52,321 nucleotides of DNA from Gammaproteobacteria bacterium (GTDB taxonomy: Bacteria; Pseudomonadota; Gammaproteobacteria; Pseudomonadales; Cellvibrionaceae). Positions 1 to 9,071 of the stretch are shown here, one piece after another. The DNA lies in the NCBI GenBank assembly GCA_005801205.1, contig SYDJ01000061.1, positions 1-52,321 on the forward strand, written 5' to 3'. The notes beneath the pieces were generated by a model that ran no database searches, was not told where the DNA came from, and saw nothing but the letters and a program-made list of their open reading frames with translations. The position numbers were made by a program, and so were the translations under genes. Every line of letters starts with the position of its first letter. Position 1 is the first letter of the stretch.

Positions 1-1565
1 AATACGGCGATAACTGCGAAAAATGCGGCGCGACCTATTCACCCATGGATTTGCTCAACGCCAAATCTACCATCTCAGGCGCAACACCCATCGCCAAAGA
101 CTCCGAACACTTTTTTTTCACCTTGCCAGCGTTCAGCGATTTCCTGAAAGAGTGGACTCGCGCTGGCCACCTGCAAGATGAAGTCGCCAACAAAATGGCC
201 GAATGGCTGGATGGCGGCCTGCAAGAGTGGGATATATCCCGCGATGCCCCCTACTTCGGTTTTGAAATTCCCGGCCAACCCGGCAAGTTCTTTTATGTGT
301 GGTTGGATGCACCTATCGGCTACATTGCCAGCCTGAAAAACTACGGCGACAAGCACGGTATCGATTGGATGGACTACTGGAAACAGGATTCCACCGCCGA
401 GGTTTATCACTTTATTGGTAAAGATATCGTCAACTTCCACGCGCTCTTTTGGCCAGCCATGCTGCACTCCGCCAAGCTGCGCACGCCAACCAAAATTTGC
501 GTTCACGGATTCGTGACGGTTAACGGCACCAAGATGAGCAAATCGCGCGGCACCTTTATTAACGCGCAAACCTATTTGGATCATTTGAATCCAGAATATT
601 TGCGTTACTACTTCGCCGCCAAGCTGACTAGCGCAGTGGACGATATCGACCTCAACCTTGAGGATTTTATCCAACGCGTAAACAGCGATTTAGTCGGCAA
701 GGTGGTGAATATCGCCAGCCGTACCGCCAAGTTCATCAACAACGCTGGCGGTGTTTTGGCGAGTGACATTGCCGATGCCGACTTGTGGCAAAAATTTGTG
801 GATTCAGGCGACACTATCGCCGCTCACTATGAAGCACGCGACTTCAGTAAAGCCCTGCGCGAAGTCATGGCATTGGCCGATTTAGCCAACGAATACATCG
901 CCACCCAAGAACCCTGGAAGCTGGCAAAGCAAGCCGGTGCAGAAGCGCAAACTCAAGCCGTGTGCACGCTCGGCATTAATATGTTCCGCGCAATTCTCAC
1001 CTACTTGAAACCTGTAGTACCAACGTTAGCGGCAGATGCCGAAGCTTTCCTCGGCGAAACCTTGAGTTGGACCGAAGCGGTAAGCTTCCGTGGCGGCAAA
1101 AAAATTAATGAATTTAAACCTCTGCTCACCCGTGTAGAAAAAGACAAGGTCGATGCCATGTTAGAAGCCACCAAAGAAGCCCTGGCCGCTGCCGCAGCGC
1201 CACAAAAATCGGGCCCGTTAGTCGATGACCCCATAGCCGCTGAAATTGAATTTAACGATTTCGCCAAAGTAGATTTGCGCATTGCACTTATCGCCAATGC
1301 CGAGCATGTTGAAGGCTCCGATAAATTGTTGCGCCTAACCTTGGATTTAGGTGGCGAAACGCGCAATGTTTTCTCTGGCATTAAAAGCGCATACGACCCA
1401 AAAGACTTGGTCGGAAAACTCACCGTCGTCGTAGCAAACCTCAAGCCGCGCAAAATGAAATTTGGTATGAGCGAAGGCATGGTGTTAGCCGCAGGCCCAG
1501 GCGATAAAGAAATTTATTTGTTGGAGCCAAACAACGGAGCAAAACCCGGCCAGCGGGTGATGTAA
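1..1565 (+). CDS. metG: Methionyl-tRNA synthetase, 5'-truncated by the window
   Basis: This enzyme charges tRNA(Met) with methionine in the cytoplasm. The reading frame is already open at the left edge, so the N-terminal half of the Rossmann domain is missing. The first visible residues include a zinc-knuckle pair of cysteines (CEKCG), followed by [11 protein letters not shown] and the class I signature KMSKS in [12 protein letters not shown]. The helical anticodon-binding domain follows. The last ~110 residues form the C-terminal tRNA-binding (EMAP/Trbp111-like) domain starting near [14 protein letters not shown], so this is the long, dimerising MetG type. It ends 23 bases before rsxA; a metG-rsx neighbourhood is common in gammaproteobacteria. 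Identification is firm; the true start lies outside the window. Confidence 0.97.
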   Translation, partial: YGDNCEKCGATYSPMDLLNAKSTISGATPIAKDSEHFFFTLPAFSDFLKEWTRAGHLQDEVANKMAEWLDGGLQEWDISRDAPYFGFEIPGQPGKFFYVWLDAPIGYIASLKNYGDKHGIDWMDYWKQDSTAEVYHFIGKDIVNFHALFWPAMLHSAKLRTPTKICVHGFVTVNGTKMSKSRGTFINAQTYLDHLNPEYLRYYFAAKLTSAVDDIDLNLEDFIQRVNSDLVGKVVNIASRTAKFINNAGGVLASDIADADLWQKFVDSGDTIAAHYEARDFSKALREVMALADLANEYIATQEPWKLAKQAGAEAQTQAVCTLGINMFRAILTYLKPVVPTLAADAEAFLGETLSWTEAVSFRGGKKINEFKPLLTRVEKDKVDAMLEATKEALAAAAAPQKSGPLVDDPIAAEIEFNDFAKVDLRIALIANAEHVEGSDKLLRLTLDLGGETRNVFSGIKSAYDPKDLVGKLTVVVANLKPRKMKFGMSEGMVLAAGPGDKEIYLLEPNNGAKPGQRVM

Positions 1566-1588
1566 TTTTTATGGTTTGAGGTCATGCC

Positions 1589-2137
1589 ATGTCCATCAAC
1601 GAATTTTTCCTCATTTTATTAAGTACCGTGTTTGTTAATAACTTTGTGCTGGTGCAGTTTTTGGGTTTGTGTCCCTTTATGGGAGTATCCAATAAGCTAG
1701 AGTCAGCAATCGGTATGGCGGGCGCGACCACTTTTGTAATGACGCTCGCTTCCGTTTGCACTTACTTGGTAGATCACTGGGTGCTTGCGCCTCTCAGTTT
1801 GGAATACTTGCGCACTATCGCTTTTATTTTAGTGATCGCCGCCGTCGTGCAGTTCGTAAAAATGTTTATGGAAAAAACCAGCCCGCTGTTATATCGCGTG
1901 CTCGGCGTTTTCTTGCCGCTGATTACCGTGAATTGCGCGGTACTCGGCGTGGCTTTGTTAAATACCCAAAAAGCCCATAACTTTTTTGAATCGACCTTGT
2001 ACGGCTTTGGCGGTGCAGTCGGTTTCTCGTTAGTGCTGGTGTTATTTTCTGCTATGCGCGAACGCTTAGCCGCCGCCGATGTACCACTCCCTTTTAAAGG
2101 CGCAGCCATAGGCATGATTACCGCAGGTTTAATTTAG
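1589..2137 (+). CDS. rsxA: Rsx/Rnf complex membrane subunit RsxA, ended early by an in-frame TAG
   Basis: RsxA is a polytopic inner-membrane subunit of the Rnf-type ion-translocating NADH:ferredoxin oxidoreductase (called Rsx where it reduces SoxR). The sequence shows [15 protein letters not shown] near the N-terminus, five or six hydrophobic helices, and [13 protein letters not shown] in the middle, all typical of the RsxA/RsxE pair. The 182-aa product ends at ITAGLI, where family members continue with about 12 more residues completing the last helix. Reading on in the same frame through the TAG at 2135-2137 gives [11 protein letters not shown] and a TGA at 2171-2173, which matches the normal C-terminus. 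The gene therefore carries a premature amber codon or a sequencing error. It may still work without the last residues, or be a recent lesion. Confidence 0.93.
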   Translation: MSINEFFLILLSTVFVNNFVLVQFLGLCPFMGVSNKLESAIGMAGATTFVMTLASVCTYLVDHWVLAPLSLEYLRTIAFILVIAAVVQFVKMFMEKTSPLLYRVLGVFLPLITVNCAVLGVALLNTQKAHNFFESTLYGFGGAVGFSLVLVLFSAMRERLAAADVPLPFKGAAIGMITAGLI

Positions 2138-2169
2138 CTGGCATTTATTGGGTTTGCGGGGCTAGCGAC

Positions 2170-3201
2170 ATGACATTAACGAATATGCCATCCATTTTTT
2201 TTAATGAAATTCAAGCGATACTGACACAGGCTCGCCAAAAAGCAGCTACTGCTGTTAATTCCGCTATGGTTGAAGCCTACTGGCTTATTGGTAAACGTAT
2301 AGTTGAGGAAGAGCAACATGGTGAAGTGCGCGCACAATATGGCGATAGAATGTTGGAACAACTATCGGCTGCATTAATGGCGCAATTCGGCAAAGGTTTT
2401 TCACTTGCCAACCTGCGCAATTTTCGACAGTTTTACCTCACCTTTCAAGACTCTGGAATTCACTACGCACTGCGTAGCGAATTGAGCTGGACACATTATA
2501 GGCTCATCATGCGAGTAGATAGCGCTGATGCCAGACGTTACTACATAGATCAGTGCGCAGAATATCATTGGAGCAGCAGAGAGTTAGAGCGCAATATCAA
2601 CAGCCTCTACTTTCAACGTTTGTTATCGTCGCAAGGTAGCCCATCCTCTGCTATTGATGCCCGTGAAAAAAAGCACTCCATAAATGACTTTATTAAAGAT
2701 CCTTATGTTTTTGAGTTTTTAAATATTAAAGAGCCTTTTGGCATCCATGAGAAAACCTTGGAGTCTGAGCTTATCAATCACTTGCAACAATTTCTGCTGG
2801 AGCTTGGAAAAGGCTTCTCCTTTGTAGGGCGACAATTTCGCATCAGTACAGAAACATCACATTTTTATATTGACCTTGTTTTTTATAATTACATTTTAAA
2901 ATGCTTTGTCTTATTTGATTTAAAAACCACCAAGCTCAAACACCAAGATATTGGGCAAATGGATATGTATATCCGCATGTTTGACGACATTAAAAAACAA
3001 GCTAATGACAACCCTACAATTGGTATTATTTTATGCTCTGACAAAGAAGAAACAGTTGTTAAATACTCAGTACTTAACGATAGCGAACAACTCTTTGCAA
3101 GCCAATATCAACTATATCTGCCGTCAGAAAACGAATTGAAATCACTATTGGAAAATGATCGTTTGGCTTTTCGCTTAAATAACGCAGATGCAGGAGAATA
3201 G
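2170..3201 (+). CDS. DUF1016/YhcG-family PD-(D/E)XK nuclease-domain protein inside the rsx operon
   Basis: This 343-aa protein has the two-part layout of the YhcG/DUF1016 family. An N-terminal helical domain (about residues 10-150, with [14 protein letters not shown] and [11 protein letters not shown]) precedes a C-terminal PD-(D/E)XK nuclease-like fold (about 170-330). Candidate active-site residues are E in [10 protein letters not shown] in FYIDLVFYN and the D-x-K of LFDLKTTK; most relatives have E-x-K there. Such proteins are poorly characterised and often occur on mobile or defence-linked DNA. Its ATG overlaps the TGA that would end full-length rsxA (ATGA), and it ends 8 bases before rsxB. 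The DNA looks AT-richer than its rsx neighbours, suggesting acquisition. Family assignment is good; function is unknown. Confidence 0.85.
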   Translation: MTLTNMPSIFFNEIQAILTQARQKAATAVNSAMVEAYWLIGKRIVEEEQHGEVRAQYGDRMLEQLSAALMAQFGKGFSLANLRNFRQFYLTFQDSGIHYALRSELSWTHYRLIMRVDSADARRYYIDQCAEYHWSSRELERNINSLYFQRLLSSQGSPSSAIDAREKKHSINDFIKDPYVFEFLNIKEPFGIHEKTLESELINHLQQFLLELGKGFSFVGRQFRISTETSHFYIDLVFYNYILKCFVLFDLKTTKLKHQDIGQMDMYIRMFDDIKKQANDNPTIGIILCSDKEETVVKYSVLNDSEQLFASQYQLYLPSENELKSLLENDRLAFRLNNADAGE

Positions 3202-3209
3202 GTTACGCC

Positions 3210-3824
3210 ATGTTTGAACTCATCATTCAAAATCCCATCTCCTCTGCGCTTATTGCGTTGGTTGGTCTATCGCTGTTATTTGGTGCGGTGCTGGGTTTTG
3301 CCGCAGTGCGCTTTAAAGTGGAAGGCAATCCAATCGTCGATCAAATCGATACTATTTTGCCGCAAACACAATGCGGTCAATGCGGTTATCCCGGTTGCCG
3401 CCCTTATGCGCAAGCAATTGTAGACGGCGATGCGATTAACAAATGCCCGCCCGGTGGTCAAAGCACGATTAACGCGCTCGCCGATTTATTGGATGTTGAA
3501 GCACCCCAATTAGATGCTGAACACGGCACCGAATCTGAAGTCAAAAAAGTCGCTTACATTCGTGAAGATGAATGCATAGGCTGCACAAAATGCATTCAGG
3601 CTTGCCCCATGGATGCAATTCTCGGCGCAGCAAAACAAATGCACACCGTCATTGCCGATGAATGTACCGGTTGTGATTTATGTGTAGAACCTTGCCCCGT
3701 TGATTGCATTGATATGATTCCGGTTGAAACCACGTTCAAAACCTGGGCGTGGGAATTACCTAGCATCAACCCAATTCAACTCATCGCCAGCGACAAACAT
3801 CAACACACAGGTGAAGCCGCCTGA
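3210..3824 (+). CDS. rsxB: Rsx/Rnf electron-transport iron-sulfur subunit RsxB
   Basis: RsxB carries electrons within the Rnf/Rsx complex on the cytoplasmic face of the inner membrane. The 204-aa protein starts with one membrane anchor (about residues 8-30), followed by the Rnf-specific cluster motif CGQCGYPGC with a later cysteine in KCPPGG. Two ferredoxin-type 4Fe-4S motifs follow: [12 protein letters not shown] and [12 protein letters not shown]. All cluster cysteines are present. The stop codon overlaps the rsxC start by one base, implying translational coupling. It lies 8 bases after the inserted DUF1016 gene rather than directly after rsxA. Confidence 0.97.
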   Translation: MFELIIQNPISSALIALVGLSLLFGAVLGFAAVRFKVEGNPIVDQIDTILPQTQCGQCGYPGCRPYAQAIVDGDAINKCPPGGQSTINALADLLDVEAPQLDAEHGTESEVKKVAYIREDECIGCTKCIQACPMDAILGAAKQMHTVIADECTGCDLCVEPCPVDCIDMIPVETTFKTWAWELPSINPIQLIASDKHQHTGEAA

Positions 3825-6211
3825 TGAATACACCTGTAACTAGTTCTGTTAACAGTATGATTAAAGTTTGGGAAATTCCCGGCGGTATTCACCCGCCCGA
3901 AAATAAAACCCAATCCATGCAATTGCCGCTGGGCAGCTTGCCCATTCCGCCGCAATTAATAATTCCGCTCAACCAACATATTGGCGCACCTGCAAAACCG
4001 ATTGTGCAAGTGGGCGATAAGGTGCTTGCTGGGCAATTAATTGCTGCAGCCGATGGCACTTTTAGTGCGAATGTTCACGCTTCAAGTTCAGGCACGGTTT
4101 CCGCGATAGAAAACTTTGTGTTGCCGCATCCCTCTGGCATGAGTGGCGAATGCATTGTGATTGATACCGACGGCGAACACGCCTTTATCGCCACCGATGC
4201 CTGTGAAGATTATTTAGCGGTTGAGCGTTTGACCTTGCTGGATAAAATTCGCGCCGCAGGTGTAGCCGGTTTAGGCGGCGCAGGTTTTCCTACGTCAGTA
4301 AAACTCAATACAAAGTCCACCCAAAAAATTGATACGCTGGTCATTAACGGTGCTGAGTGCGAACCCTATATCACGGCGGACGATATGTTGATGCAAGTCC
4401 GCGCCGATGACGTTATCGCCGGTACTCTATTGCTCAGCCATATTTTGCATCACCCTGCGCGCTTGGTGATTGGTGTTGAAGATAACAAACCCAAAGCGAT
4501 TGCTGCGCTGCAAGCCGCCGTTAAAAATGCGCGCGTTACAGGCAAAGATTCAGTCATAGAAGTGGTAGCTGTTCCCACCAAATATCCATCCGGCGGTGCC
4601 AAACAATTAATTCAAATTTTAACAGGGCGCGAAGTTCCTCACGGCCATCACTCAGCAGATATAGGCGCGACTTGTGTGAACGTGGGCACTGCCGCTGCTG
4701 CGTGGCGCGCTGTGCGCTACGGCGAACCGTTGATTGATCGTGTCATGACAGTGGTGGGTGAATCACTGACTACACAACGCAATATTGATGTGTTATTCGG
4801 CACGCCGATTAATTATGTTTTAGAGCAACACGGTTTTGATGCAAGCAAAGCATCGCGCGTCGTTATGGGCGGGCCCATGATGGGCTTCACCTTGCCTGAC
4901 TTGCGCGCGCCCGCCATTAAAACCACTAACTGTATTTTTGCGCCCAGCAAAAAAGAAGCGCCTACGCCACCGCCTGCACAAGCCTGCATTCGCTGCGGCC
5001 TTTGTGCAGAAGCTTGCCCTGTCAGCTTATTACCGCAACAACTCTTTTGGTATGCACAGGCAGAAGATGTGGATCGCTTACAAGCGCACAATATTTTTGA
5101 CTGCATTGAATGCGGTGCCTGCTCTTACGTGTGCCCCAGCAAAATTCCGCTGGTGCAATATTATCGTGCCGCCAAAGGCAGTATTCGCCATCACATTAGC
5201 GAAAAAGAAAAAGCCGACCGCTCGCGTCAACGGTTTGAATTTAGAAAACTGCGCATCGAAAAAGAAGAAGCCGAAAAAGAAGCGAAACGTGTAGCGCGCA
5301 AAAAAGCGGCCGACGAAGCTAAAGCCCTGCTCTTACAAAAAACCGCCGAACAAAAAGCGGCAGCTGCAAACCAACCGCTGGGCGCAACCGAAGCAAACCC
5401 TGTACTCGCGGTACCGCAAGTTGCCGCTGTAGTCACGGCGCTTGCCAAAGCCAATTCAGATCAACTTGGGTTTGAAGAACAAAAAGCACGCTTAGAACGA
5501 ATTCTCGGCGCAGCAAAAAACAGTTTAGAAAGTGCACGCGCGCCGCTGGTGCCCAAGAATTTGGAATTCCCAATTACGGAAGAACAATTGGTTCGCCAAC
5601 AGTCGCGCATTAAACAATGCGAATTAAAACTTGCGGAAGCCGAAAAGAAGCTCGCAGATTTTCTTGCAACATCTGCCCCAGCTGCAGAAGACCCTGTAGC
5701 TGCCGCCATTGCACGGGCACAAGCCAAACTGAGTTTGTCGCCCGAAGAAAAACTGCGTGCGAATATTGAATCTCTGCAAGCGCGATTAATTAAATCACAA
5801 GAAAAAGCTGAGCAAGCCAAAGCTGAAAACAGCCCGACGGCGAACGCACTACAACTCGGCGCCGAAAAAATGCAGCAAAAACTGGCTGAAGCCCAAGCGG
5901 AATTAGCGGAGCTGGAACTTTTTAATCAGAAACAAAAAACCAAACCAGCTGTACCGGCTCAAGCACCTATCTCCGTAGAAGCTAGCGCCGCCGAGCAAGC
6001 GATTGAAAAAGCCAAAGCAAAAGCTGCCGCCCTCGCCAACATGAGCGACGACGAAAAACGCGCTGACCAAATTCAATCGCTACAAACCCGCTTGCAAAAA
6101 GCCAAAGAGCGCTTGGCAAAAGCGGAAGCAGAGAATGATGCAAATGTGGAGGCGTTTAGAACGGCGATGTTGAATTTAGAAGAGAAGTTGAACGCGCTTT
6201 TAAACCCATAA
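3824..6211 (+). CDS. rsxC: Rsx/Rnf complex subunit RsxC with a long charged C-terminal tail
   Basis: RsxC is the peripheral NADH/FMN-binding subunit of the complex. Residues 1 to about 450 form the conserved core: GLGGAGFPTSVK and INGAECEPYIT (nucleotide/FMN region) and two 4Fe-4S motifs, CIRCGLCAEACPVS (about 388-401) and CIECGACSYVCPSK (about 426-439). From about 455 to 795 the protein becomes a highly charged Ala/Lys/Glu/Gln coiled-coil tail, with repeated units resembling SLQARLIKSQEKAEQAKAE and SLQTRLQKAKERLAKAEAE. Long low-complexity tails are known in enterobacterial RsxC. The gene begins inside the rsxB stop codon. Its own stop codon touches a palindromic repeat. Confidence 0.96.
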   Translation: MNTPVTSSVNSMIKVWEIPGGIHPPENKTQSMQLPLGSLPIPPQLIIPLNQHIGAPAKPIVQVGDKVLAGQLIAAADGTFSANVHASSSGTVSAIENFVLPHPSGMSGECIVIDTDGEHAFIATDACEDYLAVERLTLLDKIRAAGVAGLGGAGFPTSVKLNTKSTQKIDTLVINGAECEPYITADDMLMQVRADDVIAGTLLLSHILHHPARLVIGVEDNKPKAIAALQAAVKNARVTGKDSVIEVVAVPTKYPSGGAKQLIQILTGREVPHGHHSADIGATCVNVGTAAAAWRAVRYGEPLIDRVMTVVGESLTTQRNIDVLFGTPINYVLEQHGFDASKASRVVMGGPMMGFTLPDLRAPAIKTTNCIFAPSKKEAPTPPPAQACIRCGLCAEACPVSLLPQQLFWYAQAEDVDRLQAHNIFDCIECGACSYVCPSKIPLVQYYRAAKGSIRHHISEKEKADRSRQRFEFRKLRIEKEEAEKEAKRVARKKAADEAKALLLQKTAEQKAAAANQPLGATEANPVLAVPQVAAVVTALAKANSDQLGFEEQKARLERILGAAKNSLESARAPLVPKNLEFPITEEQLVRQQSRIKQCELKLAEAEKKLADFLATSAPAAEDPVAAAIARAQAKLSLSPEEKLRANIESLQARLIKSQEKAEQAKAENSPTANALQLGAEKMQQKLAEAQAELAELELFNQKQKTKPAVPAQAPISVEASAAEQAIEKAKAKAAALANMSDDEKRADQIQSLQTRLQKAKERLAKAEAENDANVEAFRTAMLNLEEKLNALLNP

Positions 6212-6255
6212 CCCCCTCCCAACCTCCCCCTTCATAAAGGGGAGGGGCTAACTCC
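6211..6255. repeat. CCTCCC-type palindromic repeat, copy A
   Basis: Copy A starts at the last base of the rsxC stop codon. It has the core CCCCTCCCAACCTCCCCC, then TTCATAAAGG and GGAGGGGCTAACTCCC. CCTCCCC and GGGGAGG can pair around a 9-base loop. A copy in the opposite orientation lies at 6326-6365 and a third at 8891-9006. These look like small intergenic palindromes of the REP/MITE kind; no transposase gene is present here. Confidence 0.8.
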
Positions 6256-6325
6256 CTGTTTATTTGGATGTGGTTGTATGGGAAAAATCGGCGCGTAACC
6301 ATGAATTATTTAAGAGCGGTAATCT

Positions 6326-6365
6326 AGCCCCTCCCTCTTTTCAAGGGGGAGGTTGGGAGGGGGTT
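6326..6365. repeat. CCTCCC-type palindromic repeat, copy B (inverted)
   Basis: This is the inverted partner of the repeat after rsxC: AGCCCCTCCCTC, then TTTTCAAGGGGGAGG, TTGGGAGGGGGTT. The outer arms of the two copies are complementary over about 20 bases, so a transcript crossing the rsxC-rsxD gap (212 bases, unlike the overlapping starts elsewhere in this operon) could form a large stem. That could protect RNA ends or cause partial termination; neither is shown. Confidence 0.78.
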
Positions 6366-6423
6366 AAATTACCTAGACGAATGCGTTGTACCTCAATGCC
6401 AACGAAAAATCCGAGAAAAAAGA

Positions 6424-7491
6424 ATGGCTTTATTAAATATCACATCGCCCCACGCACATGGGCCTTTAAGCACCAGCCAAGTTATGCGCTTGGTGCTTTA
6501 CGCTACGCTGCCCGGTGCATTTACGCTGGCGTATTTTTTTGGCGTGGGTGTATTTTTTAATTTACTGATTGCCAGTGTAAGCGCACTGGCTTTTGAAGCG
6601 GCGGTATTGAAACTGCGCAATCGCCCCATTGGTTTTTATTTGCAAGATTACAGTGCGCTAGTTACCGCATTTTTATTGGCGCTTTCTCTACCACCCTACT
6701 GCCCTTGGTGGTTGGTGGTGGTAGGTAGTTTCTGCGCGATTGTGTTGGCCAAACAACTGTACGGCGGCATGGGTTTAAACCCCTTTAATCCGGCGATGGT
6801 TGCCTATGTCATTTTGCTGGTGTCATTCCCCATTCCTATGACGCAATGGGCAACACCGGTAACACTCGATGGCGCGCACGCTGTCAGCATTAGCGAAGCA
6901 ATAAATAAAATTTTTGGCGGCCAAGCAATTGACGGCTACGCCTCTGCCACCGTGCTAGATGTGATGAAACAAAACGCATCGCTCGCGTTAGAAGAAATTT
7001 ACAAAAGCGAACCTCTGTTAAAAAGCGGTTACTTCGCCAGCGCAGCTTGGGAGTGGGTAAATATTGCATTTTTAATCGGCGGATTATTTTTGCTCTACAA
7101 ACGCATTTTTACGTGGCACGCGCCTATTTCAATGTTGATTGCGCTCGCGCTTATGGCGGCGATTTTTTACGATAACGGCAGTTCAAACAGCGGCGGTTCA
7201 CCGCTTTTCCATTTGCTCTCTGGCGCAACCATGCTGGGCGCATTTTTTATTGTGACTGACCCAGTAACATCCGCCGTAAGTAAAAGAGGCCGCATCATTT
7301 ATGGCGCTGCCATTGGTGTTTTGATTTATGTAATTCGCGTATGGGGCAAAGGCTATCCCGATGGCGTTGCCTTCGCCGTGTTGTTTTTAAACTTCGCCGC
7401 ACCCTTTATTGATTACTACACCACTCCGCGCACTTACGGGCACAGCAAAGCGCGTATTGTGATTGCAAAAGAGAAGGAGGCAAACAAGTGA
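6424..7491 (+). CDS. rsxD: Rsx/Rnf complex membrane flavoprotein subunit RsxD
   Basis: RsxD is an inner-membrane subunit that, in characterised Rnf and Nqr complexes, carries covalently bound FMN on a threonine. The 355-aa sequence has many hydrophobic helices and begins with the typical SPHAHGPLSTSQVMRLV. It contains KQLYGGMGLNPFNPAMV and, near residue 265, SGATMLGAFFIVTDPVTSAV, whose SGAT-type threonine is the flavin site. The start is 212 bases after rsxC, separated by two inverted CCTCCC repeats. The stop overlaps rsxG by 4 bases. Confidence 0.96.
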   Translation: MALLNITSPHAHGPLSTSQVMRLVLYATLPGAFTLAYFFGVGVFFNLLIASVSALAFEAAVLKLRNRPIGFYLQDYSALVTAFLLALSLPPYCPWWLVVVGSFCAIVLAKQLYGGMGLNPFNPAMVAYVILLVSFPIPMTQWATPVTLDGAHAVSISEAINKIFGGQAIDGYASATVLDVMKQNASLALEEIYKSEPLLKSGYFASAAWEWVNIAFLIGGLFLLYKRIFTWHAPISMLIALALMAAIFYDNGSSNSGGSPLFHLLSGATMLGAFFIVTDPVTSAVSKRGRIIYGAAIGVLIYVIRVWGKGYPDGVAFAVLFLNFAAPFIDYYTTPRTYGHSKARIVIAKEKEANK

Positions 7492-8135
7492 TTTTTTCAT
7501 CTATCCGAAAAAACAGTTTGCTGCTTGGCACTTTCGCCTTAGTCACCACCGCCCTGCTCGCCTTTACTGCAGACGTTACCAAAGAGCGCATCGCCAACGC
7601 AGAGCGCGCAGCGCAACAAAAAGCCTTGTTTGAAATTGTGCCGCGTACACGCCACAACAATGATTTGTTGAGCGATACCATTCAAGTACCGGAATCTGCG
7701 TGGGCAGGTTTGGGTTTAAAAAGTGGCGGCGATATTTATGTGGCCCGCCATACAAATGAAACCATAGCGATGATTATTCCCGCCACAGCGCCCGATGGTT
7801 ATAGCGGCGATATTCGCATGATTGTAGGTATTAATGCGGATGGAACAATTGCGGGTGTACGCATAGTAGATCACAAAGAAACACCGGGGCTTGGCGATAA
7901 AATTGATTTGAAAAAGAACCCATGGATTATGGGGTTTAATGGAAAATCGTTAAGCGCGCCCGAAAGTTCGAAGTGGAAAGTCAAAAAAGACGGCGGCGAT
8001 TTTGATCAGTTCGCGGGTGCAACTATTACGCCGCGTGCGGTGGTAAACCAAGTGCGTCGCGTTTTGGAATTTGTAGATACGCATCGCGATGAGTTGTTTA
8101 AAAAGAATGATGCGGTATCGGGAGAAACAAAATGA
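7488..8135 (+). CDS. rsxG: Rsx/Rnf complex covalent-FMN subunit RsxG
   Basis: RsxG is a single-span membrane protein whose periplasmic FMN-binding domain takes part in electron transfer. The 215-aa product has an N-terminal anchor (about residues 10-30) and the FMN-binding core with [25 protein letters not shown] and, near residue 177, [14 protein letters not shown]. The threonine of the GATIT motif is the expected attachment site; the usual preceding serine is alanine here. It overlaps rsxD by 4 bases at its start and rsxE by 4 bases at its end, so the three are surely co-translated. Confidence 0.95.
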   Translation: MIFSSIRKNSLLLGTFALVTTALLAFTADVTKERIANAERAAQQKALFEIVPRTRHNNDLLSDTIQVPESAWAGLGLKSGGDIYVARHTNETIAMIIPATAPDGYSGDIRMIVGINADGTIAGVRIVDHKETPGLGDKIDLKKNPWIMGFNGKSLSAPESSKWKVKKDGGDFDQFAGATITPRAVVNQVRRVLEFVDTHRDELFKKNDAVSGETK

Positions 8136-8872
8136 GTGAAGAGATTGTAAAAACCTCAGTCGACTACCAAGACATTGTTAAAAAAGGACTCTGGTCAAAC
8201 AACCCCGCGCTGGTACAAGTTCTTGGATTGTGCCCATTGCTCGCCGTAAGCGGAACGGTTGTAAATGCCTTGGGTTTGGGCTTGGCAACCTTATTGGTGC
8301 TCACCGCCTCCAACATGGCCGTGTCATTAATTCGCAACCACATTAGCGATACCATTCGCCTACCTGCATTTGTAATGATTATTGCATCGCTGGTGAGTTG
8401 CATTGAATTATTAATGAAAGCTTACACCTACGAGCTGTATCAAATTTTAGGAATTTTTATTCCGCTAATTGTGACCAACTGCGCCGTACTTGGCCGCGCG
8501 GAAGCCTTTGCCAGTAAAAATAAAATTCTGCCTGCAGCGGTAGATGGTTTTATGATGGGTTTAGGTTTTACACTTGTGCTCGTGTGTATTGGCGCAATTC
8601 GCGAAGTGCTGGGCACGGGAATGATTTTTAGCAATATGCAATTATTGTTTGGCGATATGGCCAGCAATTGGACTTTAAATATTTTGGGCAATAATTACCC
8701 CGGCATGATTCTCGCGCTCTTGCCGCCCGGTGCATTTATTGTTGCGGGTTTTTTAATGGCAGGTAAAAATGTGATTGATAACCGCATAAAAGAAAAAACG
8801 GCGGCGAACGCCAATAAGAAAGACATTGTGAAAGGTGGCAAGCGCGTGCGTACTACGGGGCAGATTGCTTAG
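8132..8872 (+). CDS. rsxE: Rsx/Rnf complex membrane subunit RsxE
   Basis: RsxE is the partner of RsxA, a polytopic inner-membrane subunit of the Rnf/Rsx complex. The 246-aa sequence shows the family landmarks [38 protein letters not shown] and [19 protein letters not shown]. Six hydrophobic helices are followed by a basic C-terminal tail (about residues 215-246) on the cytoplasmic side. It is the last gene of the operon. The nth gene that follows rsxE in E. coli is not here; a composite palindromic repeat comes next. Confidence 0.95.
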   Translation: MSEEIVKTSVDYQDIVKKGLWSNNPALVQVLGLCPLLAVSGTVVNALGLGLATLLVLTASNMAVSLIRNHISDTIRLPAFVMIIASLVSCIELLMKAYTYELYQILGIFIPLIVTNCAVLGRAEAFASKNKILPAAVDGFMMGLGFTLVLVCIGAIREVLGTGMIFSNMQLLFGDMASNWTLNILGNNYPGMILALLPPGAFIVAGFLMAGKNVIDNRIKEKTAANANKKDIVKGGKRVRTTGQIA

Positions 8873-8890
8873 TTATCTATAGGATTGAAA

Positions 8891-9006
8891 CACCCCCTCC
8901 CAACCTCCCCGTTCATAAACCACATCCTTGTGGTTTACCCTTCGGGCAGCTCCGCTGTGCAAATTGCTCCTGCAATTTGTCGAAAAGAGGGAGGGGCTTG
9001 ACTCCC
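8891..9006. repeat. CCTCCC-type repeat, copy C, with an inserted two-hairpin segment
   Basis: The ends match copy A: CACCCCCTCCCAACCTCCCC plus GTTCATAAA on the left, and GAGGGAGGGGCTTGACTCCC on the right. Between them about 65 extra bases are inserted. The insert holds two short hairpins, AAACCAC/GTGGTTT around 8927-8946 and CAAATTG/CAATTTG around 8960-8979. The whole lies between rsxE and the mscS-like gene. It may act as a transcript end for the rsx operon, but there is no clear T-tract. Confidence 0.78.
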
Positions 9007-9071
9007 TTCTTTTGAAACTTGGGAGCGTAATTTAGGGAAACATCAAATTCATTTTTACTGCAGAGAAAATC

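Noticed and set aside
5150-6211. Frameshift or fusion in the long RsxC tail
   Set aside because: Long charged Ala/Lys/Glu tails are normal in RsxC, and the frame is continuous.
6264-6560. 98-aa ORF between rsxC and rsxD
   Set aside because: It runs through the inverted repeat and into rsxD in another frame and has no family resemblance or ribosome binding site.
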